DNA of 64,000 nt from Sphagnum compactum (taxonomy: Eukaryota; Bryophyta; Sphagnopsida; Sphagnales). The translations under genes were made by a program, and so were the position numbers. Below the pieces are notes generated by a model. That model was not told where the DNA came from. It did no database searches and saw only the letters and a program-made list of their open reading frames with translations. Position 1 is the first letter of the stretch. Each line of letters opens with the position of its first letter. Positions 36,221-49,750 of the stretch are shown one piece after another. The stretch covers positions 9,172,271 through 9,236,270 of the forward strand of contig OZ234499.1 of the NCBI GenBank assembly GCA_965153455.1. The letters are read 5' to 3'.

Positions 36221-36328
36221 TGGAATGGTGTCAACCTTACCCATTATGTTGGGTGTGTCGCCAAGCTCGGCCTAAGAGGCTTGCCTAGCATCTTACCCAA
36301 CATAATGGGTAGGGGCTTGACCATTCCA
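36221..36328. repeat. Long hairpin, miRNA-precursor-like
   Basis: Arms 36221-36254 and 36295-36328 pair at 28 of 34 positions, including a perfect block around ACCCATTATGTTGGGT. A smaller stem (CCAAGC-TC against GA-GGCTTG) lies in the 40-nt loop. Pairing extends outward with a bulge (ATAATG/CATTAT). The size and the single central mismatch cluster fit a plant miRNA precursor or a small MITE. Which strand is transcribed is unknown. Confidence 0.6.
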
Positions 36329-39300
36329 TTATAATTTTAATACCCATATGTTATGGGTAAGGATCGGTTTTGAAATACCTAGCCAACATGATACTTGACC
36401 GGATGACCACCTTATATATGTCAAGGTAAATTTTTTTGTAAGAATAACATATTCAAAAAACATATCATCATTTCTCATGCACTTTTCATAATTGCCAATC
36501 CATGTTAGTCAAATTCAAGTTGCAAAAACAGCTCAAAGGAGCTAAACATGAAGACACACTCAAACAAAAACTGACAACTTAACAATTATAATTCTAGTGA
36601 TAGTGATTTGTCGAAGTTAGTCGAGGTAGGACAACTTTAGGTTTTATAAGTGATAATTGTTACTTGGAAAATTCCAAATTGAAATATATTCAGCCCATGC
36701 CCAAGTAAAATAGCATGAAAATTTGTCTTTTCGAATTTGGGCTTTTTTTAAGTTTTTCTTCAACATTACATAATTCATACCATGAATGTTGGTTTAGCTA
36801 GTCAATTAAGTTTCGACTAGGTTAACCTTAAACTAAATTAATGTAACTAATTGCGTTTTAATTCAAAATTAATTCAAATGTGAATCGAATTTAGAATATT
36901 TTGTGTTTGAGATATAATTTCAAGTTGTGTGTTCTTAAATCATTTTTGGTGATTTGAGATTCCAAAACACATAAGTTTGTTGTTGGAAGTTTTTTGTGTT
37001 TTTCATTGTGGCACATGTTTTTGTGTGTATTCCATTTCATGTGTTTATCAAGAATTTAAGCTCAAAACATGAAATTGAGTCTATTTAAGCACTAGTTTTT
37101 GTTTCTGTTGTGTTTTGATCAAGGTGTGTCAGTGCCAAATGTCATGTTGTTATGTTTGGTGAAGCATGTATTCTAGTTTGTTTTCAAGTTTACAACTATG
37201 GAGTTATAATATATGGCTTTCTTCATTTGCTAAGAAATTCACTTAATGAAGTTGGTGCGTTCAACATCAAATTTGTTTCAAAAAATCCTTTGGGAATTGA
37301 ACTCAAATAGGGCCTAGGTACCTCAAAGTTGGAATACAAAAAGAAATCAACAAAGTCAAAAACAATGAAAACCTTACCATAAAAGGCTCACCAATCTCTT
37401 TTTCATTCTTTCTCTCCCTCTTTCTCCCTTTTTCCCCCTCTTTCTTCATCACCAACAATCGACACATAAGGAAAAGCAACATTGGCAACAACAAAATCAA
37501 TGCCAAACCACCATCACCATCGCCAATCAACAAGAATTTAGTTGGCCAATTTTCAACAATAGCAAGGAGGGTGGGAAGGATATGCCCTTCATGGTTGCCT
37601 TCATCATATCATCACACATTGCAACAATAGTAGTAACTATTGCCAACAACTTTGTTGTCAAAATAGCACAAGGAAGAAAAACAAATTCAAAAACCAAGGG
37701 GAGTTCCCCCTTTCCCTTCTTTTGTTGTTGGGGTTTAGTTGCACACACATGAAGAAGAACAATAACTACAAGTGTGACTACAACGTACAAATCAAGAAAG
37801 GGCATTGAGCTCAAATTCAAGCTTGCTATCATTCTAAGCTTAAAGTTTTTTTGAACCTCGTAGGCTCAAGCACAAGAGGAATTACACAAGGCTTGGGAAA
37901 GGCTTGGGATAAAAAGGGAAAGGCGATCGAATCCACACCTCCCCTTTTTATTCTAATGTTTTATGTGATTTTTCAAACATCATGTTCAAACCCCATTTGA
38001 ACCTAGCACATGTCAAGTTTTTTTTTAATTAATTTTATCATCCAAGTGGGCCACTTTTCATCCATAATTTGGATGTAATATTTTTCATTTATTTGATTTT
38101 CATTTTAATTAGTTGGCAAATGAGGTCTAATAATTGAACAAGGAATGTTTTAAAATAAAAAATTTCAAACCCTAAGACTGGACACATCATAACATCAAGT
38201 CATTACATTTTGAACCTTGTGACTAGACACATCACTATTTGAAGTGTTGTAAGTGGAAAAAAAATTGTGTGGAAATTCATATCTTTCACATATGAAATCA
38301 AAATTGAACATTATTTAGGTCATTAGGTTTCTAGAGAGGAGGCTTATGCATGTGGGAAAAGTCAATCAATTTGGAGACAAAAAAATTTAGAAGGTTTTTA
38401 CAAGGAATAGATGGTCCCTTGCACATCATTAATTTTCACTTGATTTTCAACAACTCAACGCTTGTGTTGGTAAGTAGCCATTTCTTTTAACACACATGGT
38501 GGAATGCTATAATACTAGAATATGTGTCCTAAACCACTAAAACATCTCACCCAACTCATCATTAGGCGAATTTACTTATCACCCATGCCTTGTCCAAGGT
38601 TGTATATGATTGTACAAGGTTGTATGGGGTTGTATAGCCATTGTGGACCACTACATTTTCACTATAATGTTCTATGAATGATTTCATTATATAATCATTC
38701 TTCAAATTAATTTTTGTTTTGCATTATGTATAGTGAACCACAATTTTTTCATGCATGGAACTTTAGATTACAATGGTGTATGCTTATTGTGCAATACCAT
38801 CACCTAACATTTTAGTCAAGTCTAACACATGAATAACTTATAGTGGCCTAGGACTAGCCTAAATCCTATGGTAGCCTATTGTTATAGGTTTTTTATGTTT
38901 TTATGCAAGGTCCATTGTGACACATAATTTTTTGTGTTTTCATTTCATGTTTTGGGCTTAGATTCCTACTATTTGTAGGTGAATAGGTAGATGTTTTGGT
39001 TTGAAAGCAATTCACCATTTAAGATAATTTTATGTTCTTTGGTTTATGTGTGTGTGAACAACGACAGTTGTAAGTGCCAATATGGTAGCACATGACATTC
39101 ACAAACAAATTTTCAATGCCTTCTCCACCAATTTGCATCCCATTTCTCTTAAATTGAATTCGAAATCAATTGTTAAATTGAATTTAGTTGAATTGAAATT
39201 TGGAATTCCAACAATTTGAATTTAGGAATTTGAATTGAATTGAATTAAAATTCAATTGAAACTACATATAATGTCATTCAATATTTTTATTTGACTGGAA

Positions 39301-39649
39301 CTTAATTTCCACAAAATCCATTCATTATTTTCATCAATTGATCATTTGATTGTCACTAATAATGTGAAGCAACATGGAGCCCAAATGTTTAGATATTTAA
39401 TATGAATCTTCTTCTTCTTGGTAAAAAGTTGCCAAAAGGTCACACTAATTCCATTTTTTGGCCAAATTGCCAAATTAATTTACCAGGAATGTTACTTGAT
39501 GTTTTTTTCAATTTTGTGATGCTGCTCAAGTGCTGATCATTCATAAATATATTTAGCCACATTTTGGCAATATTCAAATCATGAAAGTAAAAAATCTTAA
39601 GCACAATATATTGTAGACAATTGTCACAATTTTTTATGATTTTAAAATT
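36329..39649. other. AT-rich DNA, no supported gene
   Basis: The two minus-strand frames at 37303-37533 and 37527-37832 are simple in composition and match nothing I know. No RNA gene is seen. Confidence 0.45.
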
Positions 39650-40755
<1,106 letters not shown>

Positions 40756-40780
40756 CCCGTCTTGGCATTTTGGATTCCTT

Positions 40781-40796
40781 GGTGTATTTCTACACC
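40781..40796 (+). promoter_or_regulatory. Stem-loop after the H3 stop codon, histone-mRNA-3'-end-like
   Basis: GGTGTATTTCTACACC folds into a 6-bp stem with a TTTC loop and begins 26 nt after the stop. Size, loop, the GG/CC base of the stem, the distance from the stop and the following ACCA all match the layout of the metazoan/green-algal histone mRNA stem-loop. The upper stem bases differ from the canonical ones but remain paired. Land-plant histone mRNAs are normally polyadenylated without such a signal, so function is uncertain. Confidence 0.4.
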
Positions 40797-41137
40797 ACCA
40801 TCATTCGGAAAATGTCTTCCCTCGCTCTCGTATGAGATCGCTGGTGCAAAGCGGGTGATTCTATCACTTTTACAGCGTAGTGGTGTTTCCTGGCAACCAG
40901 CTGTTTCTGCTGCCAGCTTTAGGGTTGTCTATATTTGAGTTGTATCCTTCTGCATTGGGTGTAGCGTTGATTGCAGGAATCCTTCAGGCGAATGAACTCT
41001 ACCTCAGGTGGACTTGCGCGCTCTTCTGGAAATGCAGGTTCTTCGGTTTGACATGTGTTCGTTTCGCATGGAGAAAATGTGAACAAGAAATAGGGTTTAG
41101 TAGCCAGCAAATTGTCAGGCCTACCTTCTTTTGCACT
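40797..41137. other. Histone H3 3' flank
   Basis: The composition stays gene-like up to about 41100 and probably includes the 3' UTR. At 41138 the sequence changes abruptly into the duplicated hAT-bearing unit. Confidence 0.6.
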
Positions 41138-43284
41138 ATGAGATCCAAATGGGTTGTCAACTGGTTTCTCAATTTGCTCTTCATAAAAGACATATTAAAG
41201 AAACACCTTTCATTTTCCACGTTACTTAAGACCATAGCCATGGACAACTCCACTAACTTAAGCCACTTTAACAATTTAGAATAAATAATTTGATTACTAG
41301 TCAACAACGCCCACATCCTAGAGCATGGATTGCAATCTAGGGGAGGGTTCATTGTTGCAATAGAATTGGCCAACATTCTTGTGCTTCTAACTTCATTTCA
41401 TCAAACAAAGGAGAAATGTACATTTGGTTGGCCCCAATGTTCTTCCCATGACAATAATGAGCTTTCAAAATGTTCAATTGTGCCAACAAACTATTCAAAT
41501 TCTAGTTGAATCTAAAACAAGGGATAAATAATCCCAGTTGCATTCTTAATCTCTTGTGAAAGAAGGGGCCGCTCCAATTTTAGCAACGTGAGTGCACTGT
41601 TTTTTCACATTTTGCACTCCCAAAAACCAATCAACTTTGGAAACCCAACTCAAAGCACATGTGATTGTGCACCTCTTATATTGCATATAAATACATCCAT
41701 AGAATTGGAAGGCAACAAATTCAAGCTTTATGTTTTGGTCAAGAAGCCAAGCATGAATGCAAAACATCAATTGAATGTTCCATTGTGTTTAGAAATTGCC
41801 CAAACTCCTACCCATACATGGTTTGCTAATCATAATACATTTGTTACTATTGTGTTTCACATTTTTTGACAACAACAACAAAATTGCATATAAAAATGTT
41901 TTAATTTTGAGCAAACTTAGACAAGCCTTGGACAAGTTCCATCATGCGATAATACATGTCAATCCCAAGAACACTTCAACATCACAAAGCAACTCCAAAC
42001 CTGCTTTAACTATGTCATGGGATGTTTGTTCATCAAACATTTAAATCACAACTATTTTGTATTTTGTCAAAATCCATTTTGCAAGTGAAAACATTGAAAT
42101 CCACCGTGTCTTCACATTGCAAAAAATCTTCAAGGCCTTTTGCTCCAAAAATTCTCCAAGCTTGATTATCCAAATGTTGTTTAAGAGATAGAAAATAGTA
42201 GGTATAGATTGATTGTAGTATTGTTTCAATCTTAAACATTAGAAGTAGTTTTGATAATGTTTATACTACCAGGTTTGTCCTATGTGCAACACACTGCACC
42301 ACTAGCATTTAGGGGGCAAATTTCTCGCACAATTGTGTTGTAACACCAATTTTTGCACCCTAGAAAATTGAAACTCCATCTACACCAAAACTTATGAGTT
42401 TTGAAACAAGGTTAGATTTTGACAGTCCTCCATATTGAAGCACATTGTCCACTATAACCTTTGTGAGGTTATTTATTATACCACCATAGACCAGCTACCC
42501 AAGGTTAGTAAAATAGGGTTAGACTTCCAACCACAATAAAGTTCACGTGAACATCCAACCAAGATTGGTAGTCCACAGTGGTAACCTCATTAATAGATAT
42601 AGAAATGAACCTTGCTTTTTAAATAACCATTCATGTGTTTGTGAACACAATTTTATGCATGCATTCATCCATGATCCAAACACGTGAATCGCTCCAATGG
42701 TGTTGGGGGTTGTTTGGCATTTTGACAAAAACAAACAATTGTTACATACTTTTGTAATTCATAAGTGGTCGTCCTTGTTGTAGAAGGTGGAAATTGTCAC
42801 AAACTGCAAAAACTTTCTCTTATTTTCAGTGTGTAAACCAACATTAACTTGGTCAATTATAGAACCTTTTACATGCATTGTAGCAAATTGTCATTCATTT
42901 TTAGCATGCTGGATATTCGAACTCATAAAATATTTCCCACCTTCACACCAGGCTTTACAATAGTAGCTTTTTGTTGCCTAACATGTTTCTATAAGCCATC
43001 AAACTTCGGGACAAGCAACTGGTTTCTTTTGTCAACAAAATTGCAAACCTCACACTTCACCATGGATAGTTTGCCATTAAGACCCATCACTGCCTCTACC
43101 CGAGGCATTTTTGCAACCCAAATATCTTGAAACATTCTGTTAAATTCCCCATCAACTTTCCTAGTTTTTTTTGGTTTTGGAACAATAGGTTCTTCAACAC
43201 CAACAACAATGTTTGAAGAAGAAACACTAGTTGCAAACAAGGATTTGCTACTACATCTTGTAATTCTAGGGAGGGGAGCAACAA
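41138..43284 (-). pseudogene. Decayed hAT transposase, copy A
   Basis: Minus-strand pieces in order: 43240-42989, MFQDIWVAKMPRVEAVMG then KCEVCNFVDKRNQLLVPKFD (BED-like finger head); about 42600-42420, the block with the SISI/EVTT region; about 42230-42050, KALKIFCNVKTRWISMFSLA (conserved KTRWISM); 41376-41138, PCSRMWALL, then LKLVELSMAMVLSNVENERC, then KSKLRNQLTTHLDL, the hAT C-terminal dimerisation domain. Multiple stops and frameshifts break it. It stops abruptly at 41138, a few residues before the expected C-terminus. Confidence 0.85.
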
Positions 43285-46200
43285 AAAACTTGTTTATGTC
43301 ACAATAGACTTGGAGTTAGAGGATGGATTGATGGGAATTAGTGGAAAAAATGCTTAAACTTAGAATTTGTAAGAGGTTTTAATGGAGCCATTAAAGATGA
43401 TGTGCAAAAAGACTAGATGACAATTCCACAAGATGTGAACAAAACAACAAACTAGAAAAAAATCAACAAATTAAGAATCTGAAAACCAAAACAATTCAAG
43501 TTCAAAGGTTTAGGGAATTTGAAAACTTAAAATAAACCTTAAATAGTTCAAAAAAAGGTCGATGAACATTAAAAACCTTTCAATTTGCACAAGAGTTAAA
43601 TGTCTGATCTTAATACTTGAATATGTAAGTCATCCATGGCAAAGGTGGAAAATTTAGATCGTTTTCATTGACACATTTGAACAACACAAAATCATAAATA
43701 ATGGTCACTGGTCCAAAGTCCTTGCAATAGTCACCAAACCTGAAGTTTGATTCTGACAAGTCTGCAAAGTCCAGACTCCAAACTCCAAACACAAACTATT
43801 TAAGCAATAAGTTTAATGTAAGATCTGGATTTCCAACTTCAACAATAAGAAAACAATTAACCACCAAACTTGAAACTTGATTCTCACATCTGCAACATCC
43901 AAACTCCAAACAAAAATTATTTAAGCAATGAACTTAATGCAAGATCTCAATTCCCAACTTCAACAACAAGGAAACTTTTTTTTGTTGAACCTAAAGTTTG
44001 ATTCTCACAAGTCTGCAACATCCAAATTCCAAACTCCAACACAAACTACTTAAAAAATAAACTTAATGCAAGATCTTGGCTTCAACAACAAGAAAACAAC
44101 AAAAACAAACTCAATTTGCAAGGAATATTTTTGCTCCCCTTAAACCTCCAAAACTTATGGTCATTGTGTAGTAATCATTGTGCTCCCATGACAAATACAA
44201 AGTCTAGATCGTTGATGTTTATAGCTACCAATAAGAAAATTATGACCTAAACAAGTAAAAGTGACATAGTTTTACAACATGTCGAAATGGGAGGCAACAT
44301 TGTGACGGAGTTGATCAAAATGGTAGTGGCAACATTGTTCTACAAAACCTCGCAAACACGAAAGTGCTTGCAACAACACAATGGCAACTTGTGATGTGCC
44401 TTCTTCGAAAGGCAACATCATATGTCCTTTTGCATTGTGCAAACCGACAACCATCTTTATCGTTGATAGAAAAGCTGGCCTCATTTTTCTAAAGGGATGT
44501 CAGATGGTAGCAATTTCAACAAAATAATGGCTTTGATTTAGGTCATGGAAGTAGAAAGATTTTTTTTTAGTTTGAAAATATGCAAAATTTCACCACAAAA
44601 AAAAATTTGGTTTGTATTATTATTTTGAATAGTGAAGGAAATAAATTTTATGAATTATTTTTTTCTTGGTTAGTCTCCATTATCAAATCTCAAACCTTTG
44701 TTCTTAATGTGTACAATAATCGAAATTTTGACCAACTATAAAAGGCAAGGTGATGGGTAACTTGTTAGGTTCAAGTCAAACATGCCCTATTGCAAAGTTC
44801 AACATGCCCCATCACAAACATGGCATAACTCCAACAACTTTTTATTCCTAAACCTCCCTTGCCAATGGTCCAAGCATGATTGTTGGGAACTAAGAACTAG
44901 GTTGGCACATGTTGCACACAAGCCACATTTTGGAAAAAAAATACCAATTCTTGATAACACAAATCAATAAACTCCACAAAAGAATAAAAGAACATAGACA
45001 TAAACAAACAAGCAAACAAAATTTCTCTCTTATGCACATGCACATACACCCATTGAGCTCTACAAAACCCAACAAGTTTTGCAAAATCCATTGAGAGCTT
45101 TGCAAAACCCAATGAGCTCAATTCTAGGCTTTACTTTTGTCTTTTTCTTTTTTCTTCTTGTTGTGCAAAAACCCATCAAGCTTTACAAAGCATGTTTCAA
45201 ACTTGTTGGTGACTATCTTTTCCCACATAAATTTATCAATATTTGTAGGAACTAGTTCTTTATTTTCTTGTTGTGTTTGAACTTTATGAAATCACGAGCC
45301 TATTGGTGATCATTTTGTTGTCCGTAATCAATAACCAAGTTCTATAGAAGTTTAGCAAAGTAACTTGAAAGCTAATTCCATTCATCCATAAGTTCAATGT
45401 GATTGATGTTCCATGTGATTATTCCATGTTTTTGCCACCCTTGTAACTAACACATTTATCACAGAGGTGTTAACAAAATGACACGAAACCATTTTTGTGA
45501 TAACTAGAGTCTAGTGTTGGGTGGTTTTTAAAAAAAATTATGGGGGACAATTTTGATAATAGTTTTTAAAAATCATCTTGGTTCTTGGATTTTTTGTGAT
45601 ACATGTATAAGGGTTCAAATTTTCCAACCAAAATTACAAACTTAATTTTCAAGTAAATCATTATCACTTTTTTCATGATAGTCAATTATCATACACTAGT
45701 TTTTTTAAAACATCATTTGATTTTCAAAATAAAAGAATTAAATGATAAATTCATTAATTTTCCAATTGAACTAAGTTTCTAGATTGATATCACACACATG
45801 CACACAATTACCATCTCATTTATTGATGTCACAAATGAATTTAGGTGCAATCACAATATAATGGACCCCACCCAACTTTTTTGTGTTTTGCTTAAAAGCC
45901 ATGGGTTAGCCAATCACGATGATGTGGCAAAACTAAACTAGTTTTTCTAAAATAATATTTTTAAAATCATGTATTTCAAATCACCAAAAAAATTATGACC
46001 CAAGAAGTTGATGCAATTTATTATTATTTAAATGTATACATCATTTTTTCTCTCATAAATGTCATTGTCAGATCAATATTTAAAAAGTCCATTAAGCAAT
46101 GAAAACACTAGTTACATTGTTTTAAAAATGTTTTTGGGCATTCTATACTTATTAAACTTATTTCGAACTTAATCAATTTTTTTAAAAGATTTATATAAAT

Positions 46201-46346
46201 ACACCAAACATTTTCAATATTGACTTGACTTTAAGATTTGTTCCAAAATGAATCTTCAACATAAGGTACAAAGGGAAGATGGAAAAAAAAAACAAAGAAG
46301 AATACACACACTTATTATCTCTTTTACTCGTATGGTAGAATGGATC
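41138..46346 (-). mobile_element. 5.2-kb hAT-bearing repeat unit, copy A
   Basis: This whole interval matches 47603-52898 in the same orientation, roughly 90-95% identical by eye, with small indels. One difference is a 17-nt gap near 41383. Another is a roughly 60-70-nt absence near 44850 relative to 51330-51400. The left part is a dead hAT transposase on the minus strand and the right 3 kb carries no recognisable gene. No clear terminal inverted repeats or 8-bp target duplications are seen at the identity limits. Confidence 0.85.
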
Positions 46347-46347
46347 T

Positions 46348-47291
46348 TCAAGTTGTGTTCCAAAATGAATCTTGAACACAAGATAAAAGGAGGATAGAAG
46401 GAACCTATTATGCACATATACCCCTTTGGTCTAGTAATTGCCTACAGTATGAACTTTAACCACCAATAGATATCATGCATACTTTACTCATGATACCCTT
46501 GAGGTTGTCAAAAATGGTGATTCTCACTACCATCAAAACCTCTAGGTTTTAGGTATTCCCAATTCTTACCTAAAAATGAAAACCAACAATTTTCAATGTG
46601 AGAATTGACCTAAAACCCTTGCTTACTTTTAAGTTTAACCCTAATACCCACCCAACACCAGTGACAACACTATATTGCATTTAATGACTAATCAAGGAAC
46701 TCCAATTAGTAGGATTGGTTTCATTTTTGTGATGCAGGTGTTGTGGTGGACAATTACACTTGCCCTATCTTCCCTAACACACTAGGTAGCCATTGAAGGG
46801 GTGTTTGGGGAACTTTATTGGAGACAATCACATTCATTTTCCCCTTCCAAACCAATTTTTCAACACCAAATATTGATACTTCTATGACCTTACGAACTAG
46901 TGTCACTTTGTTCTAGCTTTCACAAAGAACCCCCAATCTTTGCTCCAAATTTGTTTTTTAATTTGATAAAACATATGGGTCTCATTCCTATTAATTTTAA
47001 AATTTTGATGGAATATCCAATCTACATCGAAACACAATCTTTCGCATTCCTAAACTTATTATTTCCAATCCTTTATAAACAAATTCAAAGTTGATTTAGT
47101 CCCAAACAAGATCTAGTTCTACCTATTTACTTTTGTACATACCAATATTGTAAAACCAATAAAAAGTGGCCACCCAAATAACAATTAGAACTATTTGTGA
47201 GTTTTGCAAAAAAAAGTACTTGCATGCATAGAAAAGAAAAACAATAGTATATGAGTCCATGGAGAATTAGAATCTATACACAAAGATGGAT
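46348..47291. repeat. 0.94-kb repeat module M, copy 1
   Basis: This module begins TCAAGTTGTGTTCCAAAATG and ends near TACACAAAGAT. The whole length recurs inverted at 55329-56270. It starts two bases after the end of hAT unit A. Its first 60 bases also resemble 46225-46275 inside unit A (GTTCCAAAATGAATCTT), suggesting the module and the unit share an origin. No protein is recognised in either strand. Confidence 0.8.
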
Positions 47292-47602
47292 TTAATAAAA
47301 AATATTTCAAAAAAAAAATGACAATTCAAATTATTATGCTTCATTTGTGATCTTTCAATCATACAAAAATGCAGTTTTAAGAAGTGTCCACTCACTTGGG
47401 TGGCTCCTTCAACTATGTTTTTACCCACATATGGAAAAACATGGTTTAGGGTTTAGGGCTTTGTTGTAGGGATTTATTGTGTAAATTTCGTGTTTACTAT
47501 GCCTCTACAACCTTTCAATTCTTTTGTTGGCCCCAAGATCTAATAGCTACAGTAAATGGGAAAGTCTCCATAGTGTAAAAACTTTATGTATACATCTACA
47601 CC
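47292..47602. other. Spacer between module M and unit B
   Basis: 47348-47433 is an inverted, diverged copy of 24100-24180. Nothing else is recognised. Confidence 0.5.
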
Positions 47603-49750
47603 ATGAGATCCAAATGGGTTGTCAACTGGTTTCTCAATTTGCACTTCATAAAAGACATATTAAAAAAACACCTTTCATCTTCCATGTTACTTAAGACCAT
47701 AGCCATGGACAATTCCATTAACTTCAGCCACTTTAACAATTTAAAATAAATAATTTGATTAATAATCAACAATGCCCACATCCTAGAGCATGGATTATAA
47801 TCTAGGGGAGGTTTCATTGTTGTAATAGAATTGGCCAACATTGTCACCTTGAAGGAAAAAACTTGTGCTTCTAACTTCAACTCATCAAGCAAAGGAAAAA
47901 TGTACATTCAGTTGGCCCTAATGTTCTTCCCATGACAATAATGAGCCTTCAAAATGTTCAATTGTGCTAAGAAACTCTATTTAGATTCTGGTTGAATTTA
48001 AAACATGGGATAAATAATCCTAGTTGCATTCATAAACTCTTGTGAAAGGAAGGGCCGCTCTAATTTTATCAGTGTGAGTGCATTTTTTTTTCACATTTTG
48101 CATTCCCAAAAACCAATCAACTCTGGAAACCCAACTCAAAGCACATGTGATTATGCACCTTTTATATTGCATATAAGTACGTCGATAGAACTGGAAGGCA
48201 ACATATTCAAGCTTTATGCTCTGGTCAAGGAGCCAAGCATGAATGCAAAACATCAATTGAATGTTCCATTGTGTTTAGAAATTTCCCAAACTCCTTTTTC
48301 CCATACATGGTTTGCTGATCACAATACATTTGTTATTATTGTGTTTCACATTCTTTAACAACAACAACAAAATTGCATATAAAAATGTTTTAATTCCAAG
48401 TAAACTTGGACAAGCCCTGGATTAGTTCCATCATGGGAATAATACATGTCACTCCCAAGAACATTTCAACATCACAAAGCAACTCCAAACATGCTTTAAC
48501 TATGTCATGGGATGCTTGTTCATCAAACATTTAAATCACAACTATTTTGTATTTTTGTCAAAATCCATTTTGCAAGTGAGAACATTGAAATCCAACGTGT
48601 TTTCACATTGCAAAGAATCTTCAAAGCCTTTTGCTCCAAAAATTCTCCAAGCTTGATTATCCAAATGTCATTTACGAGATAGAAAATAATAGGTGTAGAT
48701 TGACTGTAATATTGCTTCAATCTTAAACATTAGAAGAAGTTTTGACAATGTTTGTACTGCCAAGTTTGTCCTATGCAACACAATGTACCCCTAGCATTTA
48801 GGGGGCAAATTTCTCCCACAATTGTGTTGTAACACCAATTTCTGCACCCTAAAAAATTGAAACTCCATCTACACCAAAACTTATGAGTTTTGAAACAAGG
48901 TCAAATTATGATAGTCCTCCATATTGAAACACATTGTCCACTATAACCTTTGTGAGGTTATTTACTATACCACCATTGACCAGCTGCTCCAAGGTTAGTA
49001 AAATAGGGTTACACTTCCAACCATCAACAAGGTGCACGTGAACACACAACCAAGATTGGCAGTCCACAGTGGTAGCTTCATTAATAGATATAGAAATGAA
49101 CCTTGTTTTTTGAATAACCATTCATGTGTTTGTGAACACAATTTTATGCATGCATTCATCCATGATCCAAACATTTGAATCGCTCCAATGGTGTTGGGGG
49201 TTGTTTGGCACTTTGACCAAAACAAACAATTGTTACATACTTTTGTAATTCGTAAGTGGTCGTCCTTGTTGTAGAAGGTGAAAATTGTCACAAATTGCAA
49301 AAACTTTCTCTTATCTTCAATGTGTAAACCGACATTAACCTGGTCAATTACAGAACCTTTTACATGCATTGTAACAAATTGTCATTCATTTTTAGCATGC
49401 TAGATATTCAAATTCATACAATATTTTCCCACCTTCACACTAAGCTTTACAATAGTAGCTTTTTGTTGCCTAACATGTTTCTATAAGCCATCAAACTTCG
49501 AGCAAGCAACTGGTTTCTTTTGTCAACAGAATTGCAAACCTTACACTTCACCATGGATAATTTGCGATTAAAACCCATCACTGCCTCTACCCAAGGCAAT
49601 TTTGCAACCCAAATATCTTGAAACATTCTGTTAAATTCCCATTCAGCCTTCTTGGCTTTCTTTGGTTTTGGAACATCAGGTTCTTCAACACCAACAACAA
49701 TGTTTGAAGAAGAAACACTAGTTGCAAGCAATGATTTGCTACTACATTTT
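47603..49750 (-). pseudogene. Decayed hAT transposase, copy B
   Basis: It has the same order of motifs as copy A, slightly better preserved. Pieces: MFQDIWVAKLPWVEAVMG then KCKVCNSVDKRNQLL (49731-49447, CxxC head); RFISISINEATTVDCQSWL with VNNLTKVIVDN (49121-48906); NVKTRWISMFSLAKW (48720-48523); and PLLDELKLEAQVFSFKVTM through VLSNMEDERCFFNMSFM to KLRNQLTTHLDL (47907-47603, dimerisation domain). The finger histidine region reads RNMLGNKK, so the metal site looks incomplete. Stops and frameshifts make it non-functional. Confidence 0.87.
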
